Positions 25,884 through 34,350 of a stretch of DNA of 64,000 nucleotides are shown one piece after another. Every line of letters starts with the position of its first letter. Within the stretch, counting starts at the first letter, position 1. The notes under the pieces were generated by a model. It was not told the origin of the DNA, ran no database searches, and was given only the letters and a program-made list of their open reading frames with translations. Source of the stretch: Mycobacterium sp. Root135 (GTDB taxonomy: Bacteria > Actinomycetota > Actinomycetes > Mycobacteriales > Mycobacteriaceae); contig NZ_LMEZ01000008.1 in the NCBI RefSeq assembly GCF_001426545.1, positions 228,889-292,888 of the forward strand. Direction: 5' to 3'. A program made the position numbers and the translations under genes.

Positions 25884-27134
25884 CTAGGGCCGCTCTCCGG
25901 GCTCGTGGCTGGCTTCGGGTTCGTAGGACACCTCGGGGTCGGGGCTGAACTGTGCAGGCATCGCCCCAGCCTCGGTCGAATGGTCGGCCGGGTTCTCGTC
26001 GAGGGCGGCGTCCGGGTCGACGGCACTCTCGGTGCGGAACAGGAAGAAGAACACCACCCAGCCGATCGCCGAGATGAAGATCCAGCTCACCAGCCGGTAG
26101 ATCAGCATCGCCGAAATCGCCGACGCCAACGTCATCCCGCTCGACACCAGGCCGGGAACCAACACGGCCTCGACGACCAGAAGCCCACCGGGCATCAGCG
26201 GGATGGAGCCGACCGCGCGCGCCGCCGCGTAGGCGACCGTCAGACCCGCCAGTGACGGTTTGCCGCCCGCGGCGTAGGCGGCAAACGCCAGGCAGGCGAC
26301 GTCGGCGACCCAGTTGAACACCGACCAGCTGAAGGCGGTGCCCAGGGTCCGCCGGCTCAGGCTGACCGACTCGAGCTGACAGAGGATTTCGCGCCACTTG
26401 GCCAGCCCGTTGTCGGCGGGCTTGCCGAGTAGCGAGTTGAACCACGACAGCACCTTCACGCCGATGCCGTCGATCTGCTGAGGGTTGGACGCGACGGACT
26501 GCGCCAGCACCAGCAGGGCGAGGAACCCGCCGAGCGTGAAGATCAGCGACAGCGGGTTCTTGCTGGCGCCGAGGAGGAAGGCGCCTCCGAGGCCGATCAG
26601 CGCAAGGCCGACGACCTGCAGCACACCCGACATGACCAGCTGCCACGACGCGACCATGGGGGAGGCGCCCCACAATCGTTGCTGTCGATACACGAACGTG
26701 GCGGAGAGCACCGGACCGCCCGGCATCGTCGTCGACAGCGCGTTGCCCGCGTAGAACGCGGCCTCCGAACGCCACTGCCTGACGTGGACGCCCGCGGACT
26801 TCAGTAGCGTGCGCTGAATCTGGGCGAAGCTGTGCATGGACGCCAGCGCCGCGAACGCGGCGGCCAGCACCCACCACCAGTTCGCGGACAACAGGCTTCG
26901 CCACGCCTTGGCGAGCTGATCCCACACCAGCACGACCTCGACGGCGAGCACCGAGACGGCGACGCCGACCAGCAACCAGCGCACCCACCAGTACTTCCCG
27001 CGTGGACGGCACTCCTGGATTGATTCCCCGGTCGCTTCGCTCTTGCCCGCCGAGGCAGCTTCCCCGATCGCTCCGCTCCCGCCGTGGACGGCATCCTGCG
27101 ACACGGCCTCCAGGGTAACGGCGCGCCACCACAC
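25884..27134 (-). CDS. Lysylphosphatidylglycerol-synthase-TM (UPF0104)-type membrane protein, Rv0204c-like
   Basis: 416 residues from the longest GTG start; the first 45 residues are polar and a later start is possible, since conservation begins near KYWWVRWLLVGVAVSVL. About eight transmembrane helices with the family motifs TTMPGGPVLSATFVYRQQ and GSIPLMPGGLLVVEAVLVPGL. These resemble the flippase half of MprF/LysX-type proteins, without an aminoacyl-transferase domain, and are predicted to move lipids or glycolipids across the membrane. The C-terminal tail is acidic. It corresponds to Rv0204c by position and strand and is divergent from the AI-2E-type gene by 47 bases. Confidence 0.8.
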   Translation of the reverse strand: MWWRAVTLEAVSQDAVHGGSGAIGEAASAGKSEATGESIQECRPRGKYWWVRWLLVGVAVSVLAVEVVLVWDQLAKAWRSLLSANWWWVLAAAFAALASMHSFAQIQRTLLKSAGVHVRQWRSEAAFYAGNALSTTMPGGPVLSATFVYRQQRLWGASPMVASWQLVMSGVLQVVGLALIGLGGAFLLGASKNPLSLIFTLGGFLALLVLAQSVASNPQQIDGIGVKVLSWFNSLLGKPADNGLAKWREILCQLESVSLSRRTLGTAFSWSVFNWVADVACLAFAAYAAGGKPSLAGLTVAYAAARAVGSIPLMPGGLLVVEAVLVPGLVSSGMTLASAISAMLIYRLVSWIFISAIGWVVFFFLFRTESAVDPDAALDENPADHSTEAGAMPAQFSPDPEVSYEPEASHEPGERP

Positions 27135-27181
27135 CGCCAGCTTTGCCAGGAACCGGCGCGGCGAGTCGTTACGCTACCGGG

Positions 27182-28372
27182 ATGCCTTCCCGGTCGTCAG
27201 AGGCCTTCGCGTCATCTCCGCTCAAATCACTGTCACTCGATCCGGAGGCCGACGCGTCGGTCCATCCCATCGTCCGCAAGACCGCCGCGTGGTCGTGGCG
27301 GCTGCTGATCATCCTGGGTGCGCTGGTCGCCGTCATCTGGGTCGTCTCGCACCTCGAGGTCATCGTCGTGCCGGTGCTGCTTGCGACGATGGTGACGGCG
27401 ATGCTGCTTCCGCTCGTCGACTTCCTGGACCGCAAGGGACTGCCGAGGGGCGCCGCCGTGGCAGCCGTCATCGTCGGCAGCATCGTGGTGGTCGGCGGCC
27501 TTCTGACGTTCGTCGTCAGCCAGTTCATCCAGGGCGCGCCCGCATTGGTCGACCAGGTCACCCTCAGCATCACCAACGCGAGGAACTCGCTGAACACCGG
27601 CTTGCTGTCGCACTTCAGCAACGACCAGATCAAGAGTGCGACCGACACCGCGATCGAGGCGCTCAAGAACAACCAGTCGAAGCTGACGAGCGGCGCCCTG
27701 TCGACGGCGGGCACCATCACCGAGATCGTCACCGGCGCCCTGCTGATGCTGTTCACGCTCATCTTCCTGCTGCAGGGCGGCCGCCACATCTTCGCGTTCG
27801 TCACGAAGATCTTCCCGAGGAACGTGCGCCCCAGGGTGCGCGACGCCAGCCGGGCGGGTTTCCACTCGCTGATCGGCTATGTGCGCGCCACGTTCCTGGT
27901 CGCGTTCGTCGATGCGGTGGGCATCGGGACGGGCTTGGCGATCATGGGCATCCCGCTCGCGCTGCCGCTGGCGTCGCTGGTGTTCCTCGGTGCGTTCATC
28001 CCGCTGGTCGGCGCGGTGCTGACCGGGGGACTGGCCGTCATCGTCGCGCTGATCGCGAAGGGGTGGGTCTACGCACTGATCACCTTTGGGCTCATCATCG
28101 CCGTGCAGCAACTCGAGGCGCACGTCCTGCAGCCGTTGGTGATGGGCCGCGCGGTGTCACTGCACCCGCTGGCAGTGGTCCTGGCGATCACCGCGGGCGG
28201 CGTCACGGCGGGCATCGTCGGGGCGCTGCTGGCCGTGCCGATCGTCGCCGTGGTCAACAGCGCGATGCGCGTCCTGCTCGCCGACGACCCCGCCGCGGAG
28301 GAAGCCGCTCTCGCGGCAGACGTCGGTCCGCCCATCGACGGCGAGACCGACGAACTGTCCAAGAAGGACTAG
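27182..28372 (+). CDS. AI-2E family transporter (Rv0205-like)
   Basis: 396 residues from ATG 27182. Eight or so transmembrane helices in the AI-2E/YdiK fold: SHLEVIVVPVLLATMVTAMLLPLVDFLDRKGLPRG, a soluble helical stretch of about 100 residues, then IGYVRATFLVAFVDAVGIGTGLAIMGIPLALPLASLVFLGAFIPLVGAVLTGG, and finally QLEAHVLQPLVMGRAVSLHPLAV, which is the family signature. The transported substrate in mycobacteria is unknown; quorum-signal export is only a family name. It is convergent with mmpL3, with stops overlapping by 4 bases. Confidence 0.87.
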   Translation: MPSRSSEAFASSPLKSLSLDPEADASVHPIVRKTAAWSWRLLIILGALVAVIWVVSHLEVIVVPVLLATMVTAMLLPLVDFLDRKGLPRGAAVAAVIVGSIVVVGGLLTFVVSQFIQGAPALVDQVTLSITNARNSLNTGLLSHFSNDQIKSATDTAIEALKNNQSKLTSGALSTAGTITEIVTGALLMLFTLIFLLQGGRHIFAFVTKIFPRNVRPRVRDASRAGFHSLIGYVRATFLVAFVDAVGIGTGLAIMGIPLALPLASLVFLGAFIPLVGAVLTGGLAVIVALIAKGWVYALITFGLIIAVQQLEAHVLQPLVMGRAVSLHPLAVVLAITAGGVTAGIVGALLAVPIVAVVNSAMRVLLADDPAAEEAALAADVGPPIDGETDELSKKD

Positions 28373-31300
28373 AGCCGGCCTTCCCGACGCAGCAGGTCCG
28401 CGGCGCTCATGCCGCCGCCCCGACGCTTGGGATTCTCGTCGGACACCTCACGGGTGTCGATCTTCTCGGTCTGGTCGGAGTCCGGCCGAGAAACGGGAAT
28501 CGCGGTGGTCGGTGGTTCGGTCGCAGGCGGCGGTGGCTGGCGGCGGCCTGCCGTCGGCGGACGCTTGGCGTCGCCCTGGCCGGCACCGCCGCGCAGGTCA
28601 CCCAACCAGGATTCGATCTCCCGACCGGCGGCGTCGTCCGAGCCTCGGGGGCTGGACGCCTTGGCCGGGGCCGGGGTCCGCGGCGGGGTGGCCGGGCGGC
28701 CCGGGTCGACCCGCGGGGTGCGCGTGGTGGGTGCCTCGGTCTGAGCAGGCATCCGAGTCGTCTGGTCGACGGGCGCGGCGGCGGGCATCCGCGTCGTCGG
28801 CGGCTCGGCCGCAGGCGCAGGCGGTGCCGTTGGCAAGCGCGTGGTGCCCGCTGCCGACGGCGGGCTGACCCGCTGCGGCGCGACCTTGCCCGTGGTCACC
28901 GAGCGCGGTCCCGGCTGCGGATGCGTGGGGTCGTGCGGGGAGAGCGCCCGCATGGGTGCTCCGGCGCCGACGAGGGCTTCGGCGTCGACCTCGGCCTCGC
29001 GGGCGGTCGGCCGCTTGCGCTCGTCGGGCAGCTCGACCTCGCCGAGGCCAAGCCGTTCCTGGATGCGCTTCATCCACTGCGGCGCCCACCAGCAGTCGTC
29101 GCCGAGCATCTTCATGATCGCAGGCACCAGGAACATCCGGATGACGGTGGCGTCGAGCAGCAGCGCCAGCAGCAGGCCGAAGGCCAGGTACTTCATCATC
29201 ACCAGGTCGGAGAACACGAACGCGCCAGCCACGACCGCCAGGATCAGCGCGGCGCCGGTGATGAGTCGACCGGTGGTCGCCGTGCCGACGCGAATCGCCT
29301 CGGCCGTCGAGAGTCCACGGGCCCGGGCTTCCACCATGCGGGAGACCAGGAACACCTCGTAGTCCGTCGACAGACCCCAGATGACGGCGATGATCAAACC
29401 GATCATCGGGGCCATCAGCGGTTGCGGCGTGTAGTTCATCAGTCCGGACCCGTGGCCGTCGACGAACATCCAGGTCAGGATGCCCATCGTCGAGCCGAGC
29501 GTCAGCGCACTCATCAGCGCCGCCTTGATGGGCAGCACCAGCGAGCCGAAGGCCAGGAACATCAGCACCGTGGTGGTCAGGATCAGGACCACGACCATCA
29601 CCGGCAGCTTCGCGAACAAGCTGTGGATGCTGTCCTGCTCCAGCGCGGGGGTGCCGCCGACCCAGATCGTCACGCCCTTCGGGGCGGACATCTCACGGAG
29701 TTCGTCGATCTTCTTGGAGGCGTCGTTGCGTACTTCGAGGCCGTTCTGCAGGACGCAGGGCAGATCCTTCGACAGACACGGGTGCGGTTGCCCGTCCGCG
29801 CCGAGCGGGATCTTCGAGTCCTTGACCTCTGGCGCCACCGGACGTTCGTCCCACGTGCCGGTGAACCCGGTGATCTGCGACGCCTCGTTCTTCACCTGGG
29901 CGAGCTGTTCCGGCGTCGCGCCCTGGACGACCAGGGTCAACTTCTCGGTGCGATAGCCGGGGAAGCTGGAGTCGAAGGCGTTCTGCGCCTGACGCACCGC
30001 GTTGTCCGGCGGAAGGTACTTCTCGCTGATGCCGCCGAGGGCGAGCTGACCGAGCGGGATGACGAGCAGGGTCATGACGATCACGATGGGCAGGGCGAAC
30101 AGGCCCGGCCGCTTCATGACCTTGTTGACGAGGGTGCCCCAGAAGCCCTTCTCGACCTCTTCGCGGGTCTTCGTCTTCTGGGTCTTCTCGGTGAGGAAGT
30201 TCAGCCACGAGACGGTGATCCGGCGGATGAACGGGACGAACCGCGCCACCGCCAGGATCGCGGTGACACTGGCACAGAAGATCACGATGCCGAGCAGGAT
30301 CCAGAACAGCGAGCCTTCGATGATCCCCGCGTCGCGCATCGCGTAGCAGCCGTAGGCGAGTCCGCCGTAGAGACCGAGGTAGGCGAACACCAGGCCGATG
30401 TAGGCCAGGCCTGCGCCCTGCTCACCGGTCTTCTTGATCTGGGTGCGGGCGATGTGCCCGACCGCGATGCCTATCGGAGGCAACAGGATGCCCGTCGGGA
30501 TCGCCGCGAGTGCGAACGTGTTCTTCTTCGGATTCGACGGGTCCGAGTGGATGGTGTTCGGCAGCGCGAACTTGGTCAGCGAGTTCACGCCGAGTGAGTC
30601 GACGCGGTGTCCGAGCACGGCCAACGACGCGATGAGCACCGTGTTCGACATGATCGCCGCGAGCATGACCGACGCGATGATCGCGTAGGTGATGGACTTG
30701 AGGAACCCCTGCGGGAACAGCAGCAGCGGCACCGACGACGCCACGATGATCACCGCCGAGAACATCACGGTGCGACCGGATGTCATCATCGTGCGTCTCA
30801 CCGCGGCCTCGGTGTCGTACCCCTCGGCCAGCTCTTCTCGGAACCGGCTCACGATGAAGAGGCCGTAGTCGATCGCGATGCCGAGACCGATCAGGGTCAC
30901 GACGGGTTGGGCGAAGAAGTGCACCGGGGTGAAGTCGGCGGCCACCCGCATGATGCCGAGCGCGCCCATGATGGTCAGGCCACCGATTACGGCGGGCAGG
31001 CTGGCCGCGATCACGGTGCCGAAGACGAAGAACAGCACCACCGCGACCAGCGGGATGGCTGCGACCTCGGCGCGCTTCTGGTCCTCTCCGATGGTGCCGG
31101 TGAGCTCGCTGGCGATGGGCTGAAGGCCGGCGAGTTGGATCTTGCCGTCGTCGACGGTCTGCAGATCCGGCTGGATGAGCTTGTAGTTCTTGAGGATGGT
31201 GTCGTCGTCGTCGCCCTTGAGCGGCATGACGATGAACGTGCGCGTGCCGTCGTTGGCGAGGGCCTTGTTGGTGGTCGGGTCGCCGGACGGATTGGTCAGG

Positions 31301-31632
31301 TAGCCCTGCCACGACAGAATCTGGTCGGGGTGGTCCTTGACGACCTTGTCGAGCTCGGCCTTGACTTCCTTCGACCACTGCGGGTCGTCGGCCTTCTTGC
31401 CATCGGGCGCGTCGAGAACGGCCACGATGTGGCTGAGCCGGTCACGTCCGTAGACCTGGTCGGCAAGTTCCGACGCGGCGACCGACTGACTGGTCTCGTC
31501 ATAGAAGCCGCTCTGTGTGACGTGCTGACCCAGGCTTGCGCCGTAGATGCCGCCGCCCACGCACAGCGCGACCATGACTCCGATAACTATGTATCGGAAT
31601 CGGTACACCATCCGACCCCACCAGGCGAACAC
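28369..31632 (-). CDS. mmpL3: Trehalose monomycolate exporter MmpL3, with an extra membrane module
   Basis: 1087 residues. MmpL3 flips trehalose monomycolate for mycomembrane assembly and is essential in mycobacteria. The N-terminus MFAWWGRMVYRFRYIVIGVMVALC, the proton-relay pairs Asp255-Tyr256 (GIAIDYGLFIVSRFREE) and Asp757-Tyr758 (GLSTDYEVFLVSRMVEAR), and the C-terminal end KRRGGGMSAADLLRREGRL are canonical. The second Asp-Tyr pair sits about 110 residues later than in M. smegmatis MmpL3 (645/646, from memory) because residues about 352-469 contain an insertion. The inserted part has hydrophobic segments and a DUF4190-like core. The reading frame is intact on both sides. The cytoplasmic tail is Pro-rich. 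NYN and trmB genes lie upstream on the same strand. Confidence 0.95.
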   Translation of the reverse strand: MFAWWGRMVYRFRYIVIGVMVALCVGGGIYGASLGQHVTQSGFYDETSQSVAASELADQVYGRDRLSHIVAVLDAPDGKKADDPQWSKEVKAELDKVVKDHPDQILSWQGYLTNPSGDPTTNKALANDGTRTFIVMPLKGDDDDTILKNYKLIQPDLQTVDDGKIQLAGLQPIASELTGTIGEDQKRAEVAAIPLVAVVLFFVFGTVIAASLPAVIGGLTIMGALGIMRVAADFTPVHFFAQPVVTLIGLGIAIDYGLFIVSRFREELAEGYDTEAAVRRTMMTSGRTVMFSAVIIVASSVPLLLFPQGFLKSITYAIIASVMLAAIMSNTVLIASLAVLGHRVDSLGVNSLTKFALPNTIHSDPSNPKKNTFALAAIPTGILLPPIGIAVGHIARTQIKKTGEQGAGLAYIGLVFAYLGLYGGLAYGCYAMRDAGIIEGSLFWILLGIVIFCASVTAILAVARFVPFIRRITVSWLNFLTEKTQKTKTREEVEKGFWGTLVNKVMKRPGLFALPIVIVMTLLVIPLGQLALGGISEKYLPPDNAVRQAQNAFDSSFPGYRTEKLTLVVQGATPEQLAQVKNEASQITGFTGTWDERPVAPEVKDSKIPLGADGQPHPCLSKDLPCVLQNGLEVRNDASKKIDELREMSAPKGVTIWVGGTPALEQDSIHSLFAKLPVMVVVLILTTTVLMFLAFGSLVLPIKAALMSALTLGSTMGILTWMFVDGHGSGLMNYTPQPLMAPMIGLIIAVIWGLSTDYEVFLVSRMVEARARGLSTAEAIRVGTATTGRLITGAALILAVVAGAFVFSDLVMMKYLAFGLLLALLLDATVIRMFLVPAIMKMLGDDCWWAPQWMKRIQERLGLGEVELPDERKRPTAREAEVDAEALVGAGAPMRALSPHDPTHPQPGPRSVTTGKVAPQRVSPPSAAGTTRLPTAPPAPAAEPPTTRMPAAAPVDQTTRMPAQTEAPTTRTPRVDPGRPATPPRTPAPAKASSPRGSDDAAGREIESWLGDLRGGAGQGDAKRPPTAGRRQPPPPATEPPTTAIPVSRPDSDQTEKIDTREVSDENPKRRGGGMSAADLLRREGRL
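30240..30570 (-). other. DUF4190-like membrane insertion inside mmpL3 (DUF4190-like core 30343-30522)
   Basis: Encodes about residues 355-465 of MmpL3. It opens with a polar linker (NTIHSDPSNPKKN), then a hydrophobic segment AAIPTGILLPPIGIAVGHIA, the polar turn RTQIKKTGEQGAGLA, a second segment YIGLVFAYLGLYGGLAYGCYA and a third SLFWILLGIVIFCASVTAIL. The order 'IP-GHIA-QIKKTGEQG-GLA--GL' is characteristic of DUF4190 small membrane proteins of actinobacteria. It replaces the short link between TM6 and the TEKTQKTKTREEVEKGFWG segment before TM7. The boundaries are approximate. Confidence 0.7.
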
Positions 31633-31693
31633 GTGAGCTCCTAACTGATCTTCTTCAAGTTCTCTCTACCTCCGCTGCGTCGATCTCAATCGT

Positions 31694-32431
31694 TCACGAG
31701 CGTGAGGTAAGCAACGAGGACAGCGGCCGGAACGGCTGCAACCACGCGCCCTGCTGGGGCAGCGAATCAAGGCTGATTCGCGGTAACGGCTCTCGGAAGA
31801 CACCAGAGATGTCCTCGAGGTCGACGAACTCCAAGGTATCCGACGCTAGCGCCCAACTCGCATGTTCGCGAAATCCGAGAACGCTGACGGGGATGCCGTC
31901 CCTGGCGATGTCCTCGAGCGGCAGCCGGAACGCCTGACCGTCGGCGGATGCGACGAACACGCTGGCCAGGCCCTCGCGACGGCGCAGCGCGATGTGCTCG
32001 AGCATGTCGGCGTCGACGTCGCTGTCGTCGTCGACCTTCGGTTTCGCGAACACCGCGAAACCGACGTTGCGCAGCGCCTCCACCCACGGTCGGACGACGT
32101 CGGAGCTGCCCGGCGCGATGTTGGTGAAGACCGTGGCCTCGGGCTCGAACGTGACCTGCGGCTCGTCGGAGGCACGCTCACGGGACAGGTCCGCGGTGCG
32201 GGCCAGCAGCCAGCGGCCGAGGGCGTCGAACCGGGGCCGGTGCGCCGCCGTCGGGCGACCACCGAGGATCGAGCCAAGCCCCATGTCCAAGTTGGGTGCG
32301 TCCCAGACCAGGAGCACGCGTTGCGGGGTCTGGGGCTGAAGGTCGACGGTGTCGCCGACCTCGCTCGGGAGGTCGTCGGCAATCTCGCCGACGTCCTCTC
32401 CGATCATGTCGAAGTCCTCCGTGAGGCTCAT
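31694..32431 (-). CDS. NYN (PIN-like) domain protein, Rv0207c-like
   Basis: 245 residues. VLLVWDAPNLDMGLGSIL, KVDDDSDVDADMLEHI and SVFVASADGQAF supply the acidic metal-binding residues of the NYN ribonuclease fold (PIN-like), so a nuclease acting on RNA is possible. It overlaps trmB by 4 nt (ATGA), which links it to a tRNA-modification gene and supports an RNA-related role. mmpL3 follows 61 bases downstream on the same strand, as in M. tuberculosis. The biochemical activity of Rv0207c is not known. Confidence 0.82.
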   Translation of the reverse strand: MSLTEDFDMIGEDVGEIADDLPSEVGDTVDLQPQTPQRVLLVWDAPNLDMGLGSILGGRPTAAHRPRFDALGRWLLARTADLSRERASDEPQVTFEPEATVFTNIAPGSSDVVRPWVEALRNVGFAVFAKPKVDDDSDVDADMLEHIALRRREGLASVFVASADGQAFRLPLEDIARDGIPVSVLGFREHASWALASDTLEFVDLEDISGVFREPLPRISLDSLPQQGAWLQPFRPLSSLLTSRS

Positions 32432-33216
32432 GACAGCTTCTCCCAGATGAACTCGGCCACGGCGCTGCCGGCCTGTTGCGCCTTGTCCTCATATTTGGTG
32501 ACCGGTCGCCGGACCGAGATGGGCAGGTTGGCACCGGCGTCGGCGATCACGGAGTCGCTCAGCCTGCGCAGGGTGGGTTCGGCGTCGCCGACCTCGCCGA
32601 TCTGCTCGGCATAGCCGGGATGGTCGGTCGCGGCGTGCAGGATCCCGCCGGGCCGCAGCCGGTCGGCGATCATGGCCACGGTGTCCGGCTGCAGCAGTCG
32701 GCGCTTGTGGTGGCGCGCCTTCGGCCACGGGTCCGGGAAGAACACCCGGACGCCGGTGAGCGAACCCGTGGTCAGGAGGTGTTCCAGCACGTCGACTCCG
32801 TCGCCGCGGATCAGGCGGACGTTGTCGAGGCCCTCGCGGTCGACGCCGTTGAGCAGCTGCGCGAGGCCGCGCTTGTAGACCTCGACGGCGATGACGTCCA
32901 GGTCCGGTTCGGACGCCGCCATCGCCAGGGTCGAGACGCCGGTTCCGCATCCGATCTCGAGGACGAGCGGCGCGGACCGGCCGAACCAGGCCTCCGCGTC
33001 GAGCGGGTTGGCGATCTCACCGTCGGAGTCCCGGACCAGCATTCCGAGCTCTGGCCAGCGGCGATCCCACGTTTCGCGCTGTAGTCCCGACAACGCCGAC
33101 CGGCGGGAACGGAAGCTGCTGACGCGGCGAGGGATGTGCGCGCCGACGGAGTCTTCATCGGAGACCGACTGATCGGACCCCTCGCGCTGCGCGTGCATCA
33201 GTCCATGGTCGCTCAT
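32428..33216 (-). CDS. trmB: tRNA (guanine-N7-)-methyltransferase
   Basis: 262 residues from ATG 33216 (the frame is open far upstream but is only antisense to the Rv0209-like gene). It methylates G46 in the variable loop of tRNA using SAM. Motif I is LVLEIGCGTGVSTLAMA, and VFFPDPWPKARHHKRRLLQ and the C-terminal VTKYEDKAQQAG are the TrmB signatures for tRNA binding and catalysis. An N-terminal polar extension of about 35 residues is typical of mycobacterial TrmB. First gene of the trmB-NYN-mmpL3 run. Confidence 0.95.
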   Translation of the reverse strand: MSDHGLMHAQREGSDQSVSDEDSVGAHIPRRVSSFRSRRSALSGLQRETWDRRWPELGMLVRDSDGEIANPLDAEAWFGRSAPLVLEIGCGTGVSTLAMAASEPDLDVIAVEVYKRGLAQLLNGVDREGLDNVRLIRGDGVDVLEHLLTTGSLTGVRVFFPDPWPKARHHKRRLLQPDTVAMIADRLRPGGILHAATDHPGYAEQIGEVGDAEPTLRRLSDSVIADAGANLPISVRRPVTKYEDKAQQAGSAVAEFIWEKLS

Positions 33217-33357
33217 CGGGGCCGGTGTGCCCGCATCGTGGTGCAATTTGATACCCAACAGTTGCCTTGACCCGCTAGCGCGCAGCGGCGGGATTTTGCC
33301 GCTCGGCGGGGGTGCGCGGCGGTGCCACGATGAAATCCGGGGGAGCATCGGGGAGTT

Positions 33358-34350
33358 GTGGTGACGCAGGCATTCATCGGGGAGCTTCAGATAGTGGCCG
33401 GTGACCCGCGCGTGAAGCGGATTGCCGACCGCATTGGCCGGCCGGTCCGAGTCGCGGTGCTGGGCCGAGAGGGCGTCGGCCGCCGTCACGTGGCGACCGC
33501 GCTGCGCCGGCGTGGGGTCGCCGTCTCCGCTTCCTCCGACGGTGACGTGTGCGTGCTGGTCGTCGCGGAGGCGGTGAAGGACGAAGACCTCGACATGGTT
33601 CGGTCCGACCGTCGACCGGCGTTGGTCGTGCTCACCAAGGCGGATCTGGCCGGGACCGGCGCCGGGGGACCGATGGCGGTGGCTCGGCGGCGGGCCGTCG
33701 GCATCCACCGGCAGGTCGGCATCCCTGCCGTCGTGGCGGTCGGGCTGCTGGCCGCGCTGGAGCCGGCCGACCTCGACGACGCCCTCGTCGCGGCACTGCG
33801 CCACTTCGTCACCGAACCGCCGAACCTGACCAGCGTCGACGCCTTCGTCGACGACCCCCATCCGGTCGAACGGGACGTCCGGATCCGGCTGCTGGCACGG
33901 CTGGACCGGTTCGGCATTGCCCATGCCGTCCTCGCGCTGGCCGACGGGTGCGACCCCGAGCGGTTGTCGACGCATCTGGCGGGCGTGGGCAACGTCGACG
34001 AGGTGCTCTCCGCCCTCGACGCGGTGGCGGCGCCGACCAGATACCGCCGACTGCGCGGAGCGGTCGTCCAATTGCAGTGTCTCGCTGCCAAATTGGACCA
34101 CGCTGCGCTCTTGGAACTGTTGGCCTCCGACGTCGCGGCAATGGCCACGATGACCGCGGCGGTCGACGTGGTCACCGCGGCCGGGCTGTCGGTCGACCGG
34201 GGTGACACCGCGGCCGCCCACCTCGACCGTGCGCTGGCGTGGCGCAGGTACGGCCGCGGGCCCGTCAACGCGCTGCATAGGCAGTGCAGCGCCGACATCG
34301 TCAGGGGCTCGCTGCGGCTGCTGGACGACGTGCGGAAGCAGCGGGCGTGA
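33358..34350 (+). CDS. Rv0209-like protein, degenerate dynamin-type GTPase domain
   Basis: 330 residues from tandem GTG codons preceded by GGGGAG. The N-terminal part has a P-loop-like GREGVGRRHV (residues 36-45) in which the essential Lys of the GxxxxGK[S/T] motif is missing, but VVLTKADL (91-98) keeps a G4-like TKAD. The rest is helical and Ala/Leu-rich, without transmembrane segments. It resembles the GTPase half of bacterial dynamin-like proteins, which often occur as tandem pairs, and the next gene overlaps it by 4 nt (GTGA). Whether it binds GTP is uncertain. It corresponds to Rv0209. Confidence 0.65.
   Translation: MVTQAFIGELQIVAGDPRVKRIADRIGRPVRVAVLGREGVGRRHVATALRRRGVAVSASSDGDVCVLVVAEAVKDEDLDMVRSDRRPALVVLTKADLAGTGAGGPMAVARRRAVGIHRQVGIPAVVAVGLLAALEPADLDDALVAALRHFVTEPPNLTSVDAFVDDPHPVERDVRIRLLARLDRFGIAHAVLALADGCDPERLSTHLAGVGNVDEVLSALDAVAAPTRYRRLRGAVVQLQCLAAKLDHAALLELLASDVAAMATMTAAVDVVTAAGLSVDRGDTAAAHLDRALAWRRYGRGPVNALHRQCSADIVRGSLRLLDDVRKQRA

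Noticed and set aside
30240..30570. Frameshift or misassembly as the explanation for the longer MmpL3
   Set aside because: The frame is identical before and after the segment, the inserted residues are hydrophobic and family-like, and no duplicated flanking sequence is visible. Read-level confirmation is still not possible here.
27043..30597. A 1184-codon plus-strand open frame spanning the AI-2E gene and most of mmpL3
   Set aside because: It is out of frame with the AI-2E gene and antisense to mmpL3; its translation is Arg/Gly/His-rich with no recognisable domain, a typical shadow in high-G+C coding DNA.
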